Assembly (NCBI GenBank): GCA_046295215.1
Contig: JBKBNP010000013.1
Location: forward strand, 15,397 to 79,396
DNA length: 64,000 nt
Direction of reading: 5' to 3'
Source of the DNA: Szabonella sp046295215
Lineage (GTDB): Bacteria > Pseudomonadota > Alphaproteobacteria > Rhodobacterales > Rhodobacteraceae
The notes beneath the pieces were generated by a model. The model was not told the DNA's origin. It did no database searches and saw only the letters and a list, made by a program, of their open reading frames with translations. Every line of letters begins with the position of its first letter. Within the stretch, counting starts at the first letter, position 1. Both the position numbers and the translations under genes were made by a program. This document shows positions 16,501 through 25,475 of this stretch, in pieces.

Positions 16501-17637
16501 TCAGAGCGTCTCCAGCCCGTCCAGCGCCCGCTCCAGCCGCGCCAGCGTCGCCGGCACATCCCTGAGCTTGTCCAGACCGAAAAGCCCGATGCGGAAGGTG
16601 CGGAACGCCTCGCCCTCGCCCACCTGCAAGGGCACACCCGCCGCGATCTGAAGCCCCAGTTCGCGGAACCGTGCCCCGTTCTGGATCGCCGGATCGTCGG
16701 TATAGCTCACCACCACACCCGGCGCCGCAAACCCTTCGGCCGCGACCGACCGCACGCCGCGCGCGGCCAGCAGCGCCCGCACGCCCCGGCCCAGATCCCA
16801 TTGCGCCGCCTGGGCCGCCTCGAATCCCATGGCCCGCGTCTCCGCCATCGCATCGCGGAACCCCAGCAGCGCATCGGTCGGCATCGTGGCATGATAGGCA
16901 TGCCCGCCCCCCTCATAGGCTGCCATGATCGCCCGCCACTTCTTCAGATCCAGCGCAAAACTGTCCGATGCCGTCTCCGCCAGCCGCGCCTCCGCCCGCT
17001 CCGACAGCATCACCAACCCCGCCGAGGGCGAGGCCGACCAACCCTTCTGCGGCGCCGAGATCAGCACATCGACCCCGCTCGCCGCCATATCCACCCAGAT
17101 GCAGCCCGAGGCGATGCAATCAAGCACCATCAGCGCGCCCACCTCATGTGCCGCCTCCGCCATGGCGCGGATATAGTCGTCGGGCAGGATGATCCCGGCG
17201 CTCGTCTCCACATGCGGCGCGAATACGGCCGCGGGGCGCTGCTCACGGATGCGCGCCACGACCTCCTCGACGGGCGGTGGCGCATAGGGCGCCCGCGCCT
17301 CATTGCCCGATTGCCGCGCCATCACCACATCGACGGCAGACGCGAACCCGCCCGCCTCGAAAATCTGGCTCCAGCGATAGGAAAACCAGCCGTTGCGCAC
17401 CACCAGAACCCGCGCCCCGCGCCCGAACTGCCGCGCGACGGCCTCCATCGCATAGGATCCGCCCCCCGGCACCACCGCCACCGCTGCCGCGCCATAAACC
17501 TCGCGCAATCCTTCCGAAAGGTCGCGCATCACGGCCTGGAAACGCGCCGACATATGGTTGAGCGAGCGGTCGGTGAACACGACCGAAAATTCCTCCAGCC
17601 CCTCGGGGTCGACATGCGGATGCGGCAAACGGGTCAT
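16501..17637 (-). CDS. Class V aminotransferase (alanine-glyoxylate type)
   Basis: A 378-residue PLP enzyme of the class V fold. The Schiff-base lysine is in ISAPQKGWSASPS, preceded by LVLDCIASGC-type sequence carrying the cofactor-binding Asp. VPGGGSYAMEAVARQF near residue 57 is the phosphate-binding region. Substrates cannot be fixed from sequence: alanine-, serine- or phosphonate-linked aminotransferases share this architecture. It stands alone, convergent with the b561-YceI gene and 180 nt downstream of the Lrp pair, so a link with Lrp control is possible but unproven. Confidence 0.85.
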   Translation of the reverse strand: MTRLPHPHVDPEGLEEFSVVFTDRSLNHMSARFQAVMRDLSEGLREVYGAAAVAVVPGGGSYAMEAVARQFGRGARVLVVRNGWFSYRWSQIFEAGGFASAVDVVMARQSGNEARAPYAPPPVEEVVARIREQRPAAVFAPHVETSAGIILPDDYIRAMAEAAHEVGALMVLDCIASGCIWVDMAASGVDVLISAPQKGWSASPSAGLVMLSERAEARLAETASDSFALDLKKWRAIMAAYEGGGHAYHATMPTDALLGFRDAMAETRAMGFEAAQAAQWDLGRGVRALLAARGVRSVAAEGFAAPGVVVSYTDDPAIQNGARFRELGLQIAAGVPLQVGEGEAFRTFRIGLFGLDKLRDVPATLARLERALDGLETL

Positions 17638-17751
17638 GGTTCAACTCCCTGAAATTTTCCGGAACCTAACGCGCCCATGCCCCGCACGGCCAGCAAAATT
17701 CCGGTCGGTCACAAAATTCCACCGCCCCCCGGCCCCGACCCGGGCCCCTTG

Positions 17752-17817
17752 CTTTTTCTGTCCGGAAATATCCTCGGGGGTGAGCCGCCCGCGGCGGCGA
17801 GGGGGCAGACAGCCCCC
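17752..17817 (-). repeat. Composite intergenic repeat, copy B (inverted)
   Basis: Core at 17752-17780 (reads CTTTTTCTGTCC...CCTCGGGGG) and hairpin GGGGGC-AGACA-GCCCCC at 17801-17817, one base beyond the stop of the Lrp gene. On the minus strand the order is hairpin, 20-nt spacer, core, identical to copies C and E. Confidence 0.8.
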
Positions 17818-17818
17818 T

Positions 17819-18274
17819 CTACCCGATCGGCCCGGGACGCGCCTCCTCGGTCAAGAGAACATTGGCCTCGACCTGCCCCACGCCGGGCAGGGTCATGATC
17901 CGCCGCCGCAGCACGCGCTCGAAATCCGGAATGTCCCGCGCCACGACCCGCAGCCGGTAATCGAACAGACCCAGCACATGCTGGACCACCTGCACCTCCG
18001 GAATGGCCGATACCGCGCGCTCGAAATCCTCAAGGCTCACCCGCCCCTTGGTCGCCAGCTTCAGTCCCAGAAAGACCGTGACCCCGAATCCCAGCGCCGC
18101 ACGGTCCACGACGATGCGCTGCCCGACCAGGATCCCTGCATCCTCGAGCCGCTTCACCCGACGCCAGGCCGAGGGCTGGCTCAGCCCCAGCCTGCGCCCC
18201 AACTCGCCCGCGCCTTGCGTCGCATCCTCCGCCAGCGCACGCAGGATCCCCCGGTCGATGTCATCCAGATCCAT
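17819..18274 (-). CDS. Lrp/AsnC family regulator (second of pair)
   Basis: A 151-residue regulator with an N-terminal winged helix-turn-helix (MDLDDIDRGILRALAEDA, then LGRRLGLSQPSAWRRVKRLE) and a C-terminal RAM/AsnC ligand domain (VSAIPEVQVVQHVLGLFDYR). Such proteins form octamers and respond to amino acids. The ATG at 18274 overlaps the stop of the first Lrp gene as TGATG; a GTG at 18277 is the alternative. The tandem arrangement suggests hetero-oligomers or sequential control. Confidence 0.92.
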   Translation of the reverse strand: MDLDDIDRGILRALAEDATQGAGELGRRLGLSQPSAWRRVKRLEDAGILVGQRIVVDRAALGFGVTVFLGLKLATKGRVSLEDFERAVSAIPEVQVVQHVLGLFDYRLRVVARDIPDFERVLRRRIMTLPGVGQVEANVLLTEEARPGPIG

Positions 18275-18738
18275 CACAGCGGCAACGCACTTTCATCCTT
18301 GATCGTGGCCACCAGCATCAGCGCCTCGATATCCGCAATATGCGGCAGGGTCAGGATGCGGCGGCGGTAGATCTCCTGATAATGGCCCATGTCCCGCGCG
18401 ATCACCGTCAGCCGCACATCGACCCGGCCCAGAAAGGTCTCGATCCCGATCACTTCCGGCACCGCCCGCGCGGCCGACAGAAATTCGTTGAAAGCATGCG
18501 GATTGGTCTTGTCCAGCGTGAAGCGCAGCGACACCTCCACCTCATAGCCTAGCGCGCGCCAGTCGATCACCGCCTGCTGCGCACAGATCACCCCGGCGGC
18601 GCGCAGCCGCTCCAGCCGCCGCCAGCAGGTCGCCGTCGTCACCCCCGCGCGCTCTGCCAGCGCCGCCCCGGCAAGCGCCGGTTCGGCCAAGAGGTGCCGC
18701 AGGATCCTGCGGTCAGTGTCGTCGATCTGAATGGCCAT
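18274..18738 (-). CDS. Lrp/AsnC family regulator (first of pair)
   Basis: A 154-residue paralogue of its downstream neighbour, with HTH LAERAGVTTATCWRRLERLR and a RAM domain (ARAVPEVIGIETFLGRVDVR). It is transcribed divergently from ilvC with 136 bp between the start codons, the usual set-up for a local regulator of branched-chain amino acid synthesis, though the target is inferred only from position. The start ATG 18738 begins MAIQIDDTDRRILRHL, a conserved N-terminus. Confidence 0.92.
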   Translation of the reverse strand: MAIQIDDTDRRILRHLLAEPALAGAALAERAGVTTATCWRRLERLRAAGVICAQQAVIDWRALGYEVEVSLRFTLDKTNPHAFNEFLSAARAVPEVIGIETFLGRVDVRLTVIARDMGHYQEIYRRRILTLPHIADIEALMLVATIKDESALPL

Positions 18739-18874
18739 TTCACAATCCGTCCATACTGCGCATGAAAATATCCCGATCCACGCAGAAATGTCAAAAAAAT
18801 GCGATCATGCTGCTGGGTAAATCCGTATCCTGCCGCCATCACAGGCATACCGCCCCAGCAAAGGAACCCGGCCC

Positions 18875-19897
18875 ATGCGCGTTTACTACGATCGCGATTG
18901 CGACATCAATCTCATCAAAGACAAGAAGGTGGCCATTCTCGGCTACGGGTCGCAAGGCCATGCCCATGCGCTCAACCTGCGTGATTCGGGGGCCAAGAAC
19001 ATCGTCGTGGCGCTCCGCCCGGGTTCGGCATCCGCCAGGAAATGCGAGGCCGAAGGCCTCAAGGTCATGGATATCGCCGAAGCCGCCGCCTGGTGCGACC
19101 TCATCATGTTCACCATGCCCGATGAATTGCAGGCCGAAACCTACAAGAAGCATGTTCACGACAATCTGCGCGAAGGCTCCGCCATCGCCTTCGCCCATGG
19201 GCTGAACGTCCATTTCGGCCTGATCGAGCCGAAGCCCGGCGTCGATGTCATCATGATGGCCCCCAAGGGCCCCGGCCACACCGTGCGTGGCGAATATACC
19301 AAGGGCGGCGGCGTGCCCTGCCTCGTGGCGGTCCACAATGACGCGACCGGCCGCGCGCTGGAAATCGGTCTGTCCTATTGCTCGGCCATCGGCGGCGGGC
19401 GCTCAGGGATCATCGAGACCAACTTCCGCGAGGAATGTGAAACCGACCTCTTCGGCGAGCAGGCCGTGCTGTGCGGTGGCCTTGTCGAACTGATCCGCAT
19501 GGGCTTCGAGACGCTGGTGGAAGCCGGGTATGAGCCCGAGATGGCCTATTTCGAATGCCTGCACGAGGTCAAGCTGATCGTCGACCTGATCTATGAAGGC
19601 GGCATCGCCAACATGAACTACTCGATCTCGAACACTGCGGAATACGGCGAATACGTCTCCGGCCCGCGCATCCTGCCTTATGATGAAACCAAGGCCCGCA
19701 TGAAAGCGGTCCTGCGCGACATCCAGACCGGCAAGTTCGTGCGCGACTTCATGCAGGAAAATGCCGTCGGCCAGCCCTCGTTCAAGGCCACCCGCCGCAT
19801 CAATGACGAACACCAGATCGAAAAGGTCGGCGAGAAACTGCGCGGCATGATGCCCTGGATTTCCAAGGGCAAGATGGTCGACAAGGCGCGCAACTGA
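18875..19897 (+). CDS. ilvC: Ketol-acid reductoisomerase (class I)
   Basis: A 340-residue enzyme of isoleucine and valine synthesis, of the short class I type. The NADPH-binding motif GYGSQGHAHA lies at residues 23-32 and the metal/active-site region includes EDLFGEQAVLCGG-like ETDLFGEQAVLCGG and EMAYFECLHEVKLIVD. AAGGA lies 9 nt before the ATG. A strong terminator follows the gene. Divergent Lrp regulators suggest amino-acid-responsive control. Confidence 0.97.
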   Translation: MRVYYDRDCDINLIKDKKVAILGYGSQGHAHALNLRDSGAKNIVVALRPGSASARKCEAEGLKVMDIAEAAAWCDLIMFTMPDELQAETYKKHVHDNLREGSAIAFAHGLNVHFGLIEPKPGVDVIMMAPKGPGHTVRGEYTKGGGVPCLVAVHNDATGRALEIGLSYCSAIGGGRSGIIETNFREECETDLFGEQAVLCGGLVELIRMGFETLVEAGYEPEMAYFECLHEVKLIVDLIYEGGIANMNYSISNTAEYGEYVSGPRILPYDETKARMKAVLRDIQTGKFVRDFMQENAVGQPSFKATRRINDEHQIEKVGEKLRGMMPWISKGKMVDKARN

Positions 19898-19926
19898 CCG
19901 ACGCCCCGAGGGGTATCACAAAACAG

Positions 19927-19956
19927 ACGGGGCGGCATCCGGTGCCGCCCCGTTTT
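19927..19956 (+). terminator. Terminator after ilvC
   Basis: An 11-bp perfect stem ACGGGGCGGCA/TGCCGCCCCGT with a 5-nt loop, then TTTT, 30 nt after the ilvC stop. It could serve both strands, since the small minus-strand gene ends at 19976. Confidence 0.85.
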
Positions 19957-19975
19957 CGGTTCAGTGTCATGCCGT

Positions 19976-20179
19976 TCAGCGGTGCCGCGTCCCCGCCGAC
20001 GCAAGGCGCGGGTTGAGAAAGGCCACGCCCCCCACAGGCCCGTCCAGAGCGAGTGACGAGGGCGGAACGGACGGGTCGTGGCGACGCTCCTCGATACGGC
20101 CCTTGCTGATCAGCGCAAAAACGATGACGGACAGCAGGGTCAGCAGGGCAAGCAACGGGATCAGGAAGGCGGCAGTCAT
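19976..20179 (-). CDS. Small membrane protein of unknown function
   Basis: A 67-residue protein with one clear transmembrane helix (residues 4-24, AFLIPLLALLTLLSVIVFAL) followed by a charged, soluble tail rich in Arg and Pro. AGGAGATACC directly before the ATG at 20179 supports real translation. I do not recognise the family. It lies between convergent ilvC and the divergent EamA gene; the tail orientation suggests a cytoplasmic C-terminus if the positive-inside rule holds. Confidence 0.65.
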   Translation of the reverse strand: MTAAFLIPLLALLTLLSVIVFALISKGRIEERRHDPSVPPSSLALDGPVGGVAFLNPRLASAGTRHR

Positions 20180-20305
20180 GGTATCTCCTTTCGATCAGGG
20201 CGTCGCACTACCAACAGGCCTGCCCTTGCGCTGGTTCCCTGTCGGGGCGTCACAGGTGCCCTGCGCAGCTTCTCAGGCCGGATCAGCCGCATTCCCGGTG
20301 GCTGC

Positions 20306-21181
20306 ATGACCCCCGAACCCACCCGTGGTGACTGGCTGTCGATCCTGCTTCTCGGCATGATCTGGGGCGGAACCTTCATGGTCGTGTCCTTTGCCCTCCG
20401 GGGCTACGGGCCGGTGACGGTTGCCACGGCGAGGGTGGTTCTGGGCACCATCGCGCTGGCCGCACTGGCCGTCGCGCTCCGCCGCCCGCTGCCGGGGCGT
20501 GATGCCCGCCTCTGGGCGCATCTCTTGCCGATCGGGGTGCTGTCCTCGGCGCTGCCCTTCTTCCTGCTCGGATGGGGCCAGCAATCGGTGCCATCCGCCT
20601 TTGCGGGGCTTTCCATGGCCTCGGTGCCGCTCTTCGTGCTGCCGCTTGCGGCGCTGTTCGCCGGGGAACGACTCACCGGGCGCAAGGCCGCAGGATTCGG
20701 CATCGGCTTTCTCGGCACAATGGTCCTGCTCGGCCCCGATGTTCTTGCGGGCGACAGTGGTCCCCTGCCGCGTCTGGCCTGTGTCGCGGCTGCACTCTGC
20801 TATGCCTGCGCCTCGATCCTGACCCGACGCTGCCCGCCCGTCGATCCGGTGACACTGGCGGCGGTGTCGCTCGGCGTCGGGTCGGTCGTCCTGCTGCCCG
20901 CGATGCTGCTGACCGAAGGCGTGCCGGTCTGGGCCGGGCCGGTGCCGGGCGCCGCCATCCTTGTGCTGGGGCTGGTTCCCACCGCCCTGGCCGCCCTTTT
21001 GCGCGTCTCGGTGATCCGCTCCGCCGGGTCGGGCTTCATGACGCTCACCAGCTATCAGGTGCCGGTCTGGGCGGTCCTCTTCGGCGCCGCCGTGCTGGGG
21101 GAGGAGATCCCCCTGCGCTTTGCCGCCGCCCTTGCGCTGATCCTCGCCGGGCTCTTCATGTCCCGGTCGCGACCAGCTTGA
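20306..21181 (+). CDS. EamA/RhaT family drug-metabolite transporter
   Basis: A 291-residue membrane protein with two EamA repeats and about ten hydrophobic helices. The N-terminal GMIWGGTFMVVSFALRGYGP and later ASILTRRCPPVDPVT segments fit the family. The ATG at 20306 (MTPEPTRGDWLS) is preferred to earlier in-frame starts that would add a non-hydrophobic extension. The substrate is unknown. Its last 26 nt overlap the 3' end of the opposite-strand methyltransferase-like gene. Confidence 0.88.
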   Translation: MTPEPTRGDWLSILLLGMIWGGTFMVVSFALRGYGPVTVATARVVLGTIALAALAVALRRPLPGRDARLWAHLLPIGVLSSALPFFLLGWGQQSVPSAFAGLSMASVPLFVLPLAALFAGERLTGRKAAGFGIGFLGTMVLLGPDVLAGDSGPLPRLACVAAALCYACASILTRRCPPVDPVTLAAVSLGVGSVVLLPAMLLTEGVPVWAGPVPGAAILVLGLVPTALAALLRVSVIRSAGSGFMTLTSYQVPVWAVLFGAAVLGEEIPLRFAAALALILAGLFMSRSRPA

Positions 21182-21932
21182 CAGCCGTCGGGTGAAAGCC
21201 CGCATTCGTCTCGCCGAACTCCATGAAAACACAGCGGAACCCCGCGCGATCCCAGAGCCGCAGGGCCTCGGTCGCGGCGCGCGCGCGGGCCATGTGGCCC
21301 TCGTTCTGGCGCAGCTTCAGAGGGGGCGGGTTGAACCCGACAACAATCGACCGGCGCGCGATGCGGCAGAACTCCTCCACAATCGCTTCCCAGCCTTCGG
21401 GCTCCGCATAGGCCTCGATCGCCTGATAACAGCAGATGATGTCCTGCGACTTGTCGGCATAGGCATAGGGCAGCTTGCCCGCATCGAAAATATCGACCTG
21501 AAACCCGAGGCTTTCGATGATCGGCTGATATATCCAGCCAAGGTTCATCGGCGCGCGCGGGTTGTCATGGGCCTTGCGGAACACATTGTCGAGGCTCTTG
21601 TGACGCTTTGCTTTCGGGTTGTAGTCCTCTGACCAGCCACCGAAATCCGTTCCACGCACCCGGTGCCCCAGATGCGCCCAGACCTCCAGCATCCCGCCAT
21701 GCGCGGTAGAGAACTCCAGAATGTCCAGCGCCGCGCCGCCGGTTGTGGTTTCGGGGAAATGGTGATGCACCCGGGCCCAGGCCCGTCGCAGATTTTCCTG
21801 CCGCACCACATACTTCTGCGCGATTCTTACGACCTGATGTTCAGGATAGCCCGCAAGCCTGTAATGTTTCGGGAAAGTTTCGGGAAGCGGAGGACACCAG
21901 AGATTGCGTTCCTGTTGTTCTGTCCTGCGCAT
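21156..21932 (-). CDS. SAM-dependent methyltransferase-like protein
   Basis: A 258-residue protein that looks like a class I methyltransferase with an altered motif I: ALDILEFSTAHGGMLEVW followed by GHRVRGTDFGG takes the place of the usual D-x-G-x-G loop and acidic strand 2 residue. Downstream, DIICCYQAIEAYAEPEGWEA corresponds to motif IV and the following helix. No target is predictable. The 3' end overlaps the EamA gene convergently by 26 nt. The ATG at 21932 lacks an obvious ribosome binding site. Confidence 0.65.
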   Translation of the reverse strand: MRRTEQQERNLWCPPLPETFPKHYRLAGYPEHQVVRIAQKYVVRQENLRRAWARVHHHFPETTTGGAALDILEFSTAHGGMLEVWAHLGHRVRGTDFGGWSEDYNPKAKRHKSLDNVFRKAHDNPRAPMNLGWIYQPIIESLGFQVDIFDAGKLPYAYADKSQDIICCYQAIEAYAEPEGWEAIVEEFCRIARRSIVVGFNPPPLKLRQNEGHMARARAATEALRLWDRAGFRCVFMEFGETNAGFHPTAVKLVATGT

Positions 21933-22001
21933 CGGGCCGCCTGTTTATCGTTTCAATTTCCTCATTGTTCTAGTCCGATTGTTGCCAGGCACGCAACACT
22001 C

Positions 22002-23348
22002 TCAGGACGCCGCCGCCTCCACCGCCGCGACGATCCCGCCAACGGCATCGGCGGCCAATGCGGCATCTTCACATTCCGCCATCACCCGAACCAGCGGCTC
22101 GGTCCCCGATTTCCGGATCAGGATGCGCCCCGATCCCCGCAACCGCCCCTCCCAATGTGCGATTTCCGCCTGAACGCTGGCCGCGCCCAGCGGCTCGGCT
22201 CCGGCACCATAACGGACATTGCGCAACAGTTGCGGCACGGTTTCGAACTGGTGCGTCAGCTCATCCGCCCGCCGCCCCGTGCGCACCATTTCCGACAGAA
22301 ACTGCAGTCCCGCCAGCATCCCGTCACCGGTGGTGGCGAAATCGGTCATCACGATATGGCCCGATTGCTCCCCACCGAGGTTGAACCCCCCAGCCCGCAT
22401 CCGCTCCACCACATAGCGGTCCCCGACTGCCGTGCGTTCAAGGCCGAGGCCCCGCGCCTGCATGAAGCGTTCCAGCCCGAGGTTGGACATCACGGTCGCC
22501 ACCAGCGCCCCCCCGCGCAGCCGCCCCTCGTCGGCCCAGCGGGCCGCCATCATCGCCATGATCTGGTCGCCATCCGCCACCGTCCCGGTCTGGTCGAGGA
22601 TCATCACCCGGTCGGCATCGCCATCCAGACAGATGCCCACATCCGCACCATGCGCCACCACCGCCTCGGCGGCCGTCTGGACATGGGTGGACCCGCAGCG
22701 GTCGTTGATGTTGCGCCCGTTCGGGGCCACGCCCACCGGCACCACCGTCGCCCCCAGTTCCCACAAAACCTCCGGCGCTGTCCGGTAGGCGGCCCCGTTG
22801 GCACAATCGACCACCACCTTCAGCCCGTCGAGCCGCAGCCCGGCGGGAAAGGTCGTCTTGGCATATTCCTGATACCGCCCCCGCGCATCGTCGATCCGCT
22901 TTGCACGGCCGATATTCTCCGGCTTCGCGGGGATGATCTCTTCTGCCAGAATCGCCTCGATTGCCGCTTCCGCCTCATCGCTCAGCTTGAACCCGTCGGG
23001 ACCGAAAAGCTTGATCCCGTTGTCATCAGCGGGGTTGTGGCTGGCCGAGATCATCACCCCCAGATCGGCCCGCATCGACCGCGTGAGAAACCCCACCGCC
23101 GGCGTCGGCACCGGCCCCAGCAGCAGCACATTCATTCCCGTGGAGGTCAGCCCCGCCGTCAGCGCGTTCTCCAGCATGTAGCCCGAGAGCCTTGTATCCT
23201 TGCCGATCACCACCCGATGCGCCACTGACCCGTCGCGGCGGAAATAGCGTCCCGCCGCCGCCCCCAACCGCAGCGCAGTTTCGGCCGTCATGGGATAGCT
23301 GTTTGCACGCCCCCGCACGCCATCGGTTCCAAAAAGCTTTCGGCTCAT
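22002..23348 (-). CDS. glmM: Phosphoglucosamine mutase GlmM
   Basis: A 448-residue enzyme converting glucosamine-6-phosphate to glucosamine-1-phosphate for UDP-GlcNAc synthesis. The phosphoserine loop ISASHNP (Ser103), the metal loop DGDADR and the C-terminal phosphate loop RKSGTEPLVRVM are all present. The ATG at 23348 overlaps the folP stop by ATGA; the open frame upstream is ignored because MSRKLFGTDGVRG is the conserved start. Pairing of folP and glmM is widespread. Confidence 0.97.
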   Translation of the reverse strand: MSRKLFGTDGVRGRANSYPMTAETALRLGAAAGRYFRRDGSVAHRVVIGKDTRLSGYMLENALTAGLTSTGMNVLLLGPVPTPAVGFLTRSMRADLGVMISASHNPADDNGIKLFGPDGFKLSDEAEAAIEAILAEEIIPAKPENIGRAKRIDDARGRYQEYAKTTFPAGLRLDGLKVVVDCANGAAYRTAPEVLWELGATVVPVGVAPNGRNINDRCGSTHVQTAAEAVVAHGADVGICLDGDADRVMILDQTGTVADGDQIMAMMAARWADEGRLRGGALVATVMSNLGLERFMQARGLGLERTAVGDRYVVERMRAGGFNLGGEQSGHIVMTDFATTGDGMLAGLQFLSEMVRTGRRADELTHQFETVPQLLRNVRYGAGAEPLGAASVQAEIAHWEGRLRGSGRILIRKSGTEPLVRVMAECEDAALAADAVGGIVAAVEAAAS

Positions 23349-24364
23349 ATGTGATGCTCCTCGATGCAGGCCACCCAAAGCGTCAGCGCCTGTCGCGTTT
23401 CCGTCATATCATGGACCCTCAGGATTTGCGCGCCCTGTGCCGCCCCCGCCAGCGCCACGGCAACCGATCCCGGCACGCGCCGGTCGGCCTGCGGCTCCCC
23501 CGTCAGCGTGCCGATGAACCGCTTGCGCGAGGCCCCCAGCAGGATCGGGCAGCCCAGCGCATGAAAGGCCGAAAGCCGGGCGATCAGGGCAAGGTTATGG
23601 GCCACCGTCTTGCCGAACCCGATGCCCGGATCGACGATGATCCGGTCTCGTGCAATCCCCAGCCCTTCCGCCAATCGAATACGATCTTCCAGAAAATCAA
23701 GCACATCCAGCACGACATTGTCATAGCGCGGATCGTCCTGCATGGTTGCCGGGTCGCCCTGCGCATGCATCAGGCAGACCGGCACTTCCCGGTCCGCCAC
23801 CAAGGCACCCAGCCCCGCGTCAAAGGCCAGCGCAGACACATCGTTCACCATCCCCGCCCCGGCGTCGAGTGCGGCCTTTGCCACAACGGCCTTGCGGGTG
23901 TCGATGGAAACCGGGGTCGCAACGCCTGCCGCCCGAAGCGCCGCGATCACCGGTGCTGTGCGCGCGATTTCCTCGGTGGCCGAAACCTCGCGCGACCCTG
24001 GCCGCGTGCTTTCGCCACCAATATCCAGCATATCGGTCCCGGCATCGATCAAAGCCTGCGCCTGTGCCAATGCGGCACCGGCATCCAGAAACCGGCCACC
24101 ATCGGAAAAACTGTCGGGCGTGACGTTCAGGATGCCCACCAGCGCTGGTCGCCCCGGAGCCAGCCCGGACAGCCCGGGAACGCGGCGTGGCGCAGTCAAC
24201 CGCACCAGTGCCGCCTCGGGCATATCCGCAACCGGGATCACCACCGCGCGCCGCCCGCGCTCCAGCACCTCGGCATGGGTGAACCAGCACCAGCCCCCCG
24301 CCAGCGTCAGCGCGGTCTCGGGCCGCGCAGGCCCGGTCTGGGGGATCGGTCGGAAAACGGTCAT
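23345..24364 (-). CDS. folP: Dihydropteroate synthase
   Basis: A 339-residue TIM-barrel enzyme joining p-aminobenzoate to dihydropterin pyrophosphate. Signature motifs ILNVTPDSFSDGG and DIGGESTRPG are intact, as is GASRKRFIG near the C-terminus. It carries an N-terminal extension of about 85 residues before the barrel (WCWFTHAEVLERGRRAVVIP), longer than in E. coli but usual in alphaproteobacteria. The start ATG 24364 (MTVFRPIPQTG) is 82 nt after folB, with which it probably shares an operon. Confidence 0.96.
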   Translation of the reverse strand: MTVFRPIPQTGPARPETALTLAGGWCWFTHAEVLERGRRAVVIPVADMPEAALVRLTAPRRVPGLSGLAPGRPALVGILNVTPDSFSDGGRFLDAGAALAQAQALIDAGTDMLDIGGESTRPGSREVSATEEIARTAPVIAALRAAGVATPVSIDTRKAVVAKAALDAGAGMVNDVSALAFDAGLGALVADREVPVCLMHAQGDPATMQDDPRYDNVVLDVLDFLEDRIRLAEGLGIARDRIIVDPGIGFGKTVAHNLALIARLSAFHALGCPILLGASRKRFIGTLTGEPQADRRVPGSVAVALAGAAQGAQILRVHDMTETRQALTLWVACIEEHHI

Positions 24365-24446
24365 GCTGCCTGCGTTGTGGCGCCCCTGTCCCCGGGGCCT
24401 TTCCGCCGATGTGCCGCAAGCACGCGGCCGAGGCAAGGGTTGCAGA

Positions 24447-25340
24447 TCAGGCGCGGACCACCGGCACGCGGCTTCCCGCCGGAACTGAAACAGCGCCGTG
24501 AACGACCAACCGGTCCGCTGCCAGCATTTCCGCGAGCCAAAGCGCTAGCGCCACCGGATCGCGTGTCTGTGGCCCGTCCACCGCATCCAGCACCAGTTTC
24601 GACGGCGCCCAGACGATCGTGCGGCCATGTTTCATCGCCCAGTCGATCTCGGTCCGGGTTGCCACGACCACGCAGCGCGGATCGCGGGCCGCCAGAGCCC
24701 AGGCGTTCTGTTCCATGGCCAGAAGGTCGATGCGGCGTTGCGTGGGGCCATGTCCCGTCACGGCGCGCGGCAGGTCCGGCAGGCCCACGGTCAGGATCAC
24801 CGGCAATCCCCCGGCCTCCCACCCGTCCAGCCGGGCCGGCAGATCCGGGGCTGCAATCGCCGCATTGTCCAGATGCACGACCAGCGGATGCAGCGCCGCC
24901 TCGTCCACCCGCAGCGGCATTTCCGCCCGCGACCGCACGATCTCCACGCCAAGCGCCCCCGGCCCCCGGTCCAGTTTCTCGATCCGCACGAAGGCCCGCA
25001 TCGCCTGCGGTGCCGACAGCACCCGTTCCGCCACCCGTTCCGCCAGCGTTTCCAGAAGGTTGAGCCGCTCTTCGGCCAGTTCCGCCTCGATGGCCTCGGT
25101 AATCCGGTCATAGGACAGGATCAGATCGACATCATCGGCCAGCGGTGCGGGATGCGGTCGTGTTTCCACCACCACATTGAACCGCAACCGCTGTTTCTGC
25201 CCGCGTTCCTGCTGGAAGGCGCCTATATCCGCCTCGACCACATGATCGCGCAGGCTGATCCTGTCGCGCGGATCGGCGCTGGCCGAGGCCTCCGCCCGTT
25301 CTTCGGGGTGGGCAAAGGCAAGGCCGATATCGGTGGTCAT
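24447..25340 (-). CDS. folB: Dihydroneopterin aldolase FolB with extra C-terminal domain
   Basis: A 297-residue protein. Residues 1-130 are a FolB domain (DHVVEADIGAFQQERGQKQR, then LNLLETLAERVAE with the catalytic Glu and IEKLDRG with the Lys), enough for the whole E. coli-type enzyme of about 120 residues. Residues 140-297 form a second domain: VVHLDNAAIAAPDLPARLDG, GGLPVILTVG and VALALWLAEMLAADRLVVHG resemble part of the amino-acid kinase fold, but I see no complete ATP site. It acts in tetrahydrofolate synthesis with FolP downstream. Confidence 0.88.
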   Translation of the reverse strand: MTTDIGLAFAHPEERAEASASADPRDRISLRDHVVEADIGAFQQERGQKQRLRFNVVVETRPHPAPLADDVDLILSYDRITEAIEAELAEERLNLLETLAERVAERVLSAPQAMRAFVRIEKLDRGPGALGVEIVRSRAEMPLRVDEAALHPLVVHLDNAAIAAPDLPARLDGWEAGGLPVILTVGLPDLPRAVTGHGPTQRRIDLLAMEQNAWALAARDPRCVVVATRTEIDWAMKHGRTIVWAPSKLVLDAVDGPQTRDPVALALWLAEMLAADRLVVHGAVSVPAGSRVPVVRA

Positions 25341-25475
25341 CCGCGTCTCCGCACGAAGTATCAGGGTCGCGGGCAGGATCGCCGCTTCACAGGGCTTCCG
25401 CTTGCCCGAACCCGCCTCCCTGCGCAAGCCCCGCGACATCGCGGAGGCAGGGCATTGCCACCCGGAAGGGTGCCG

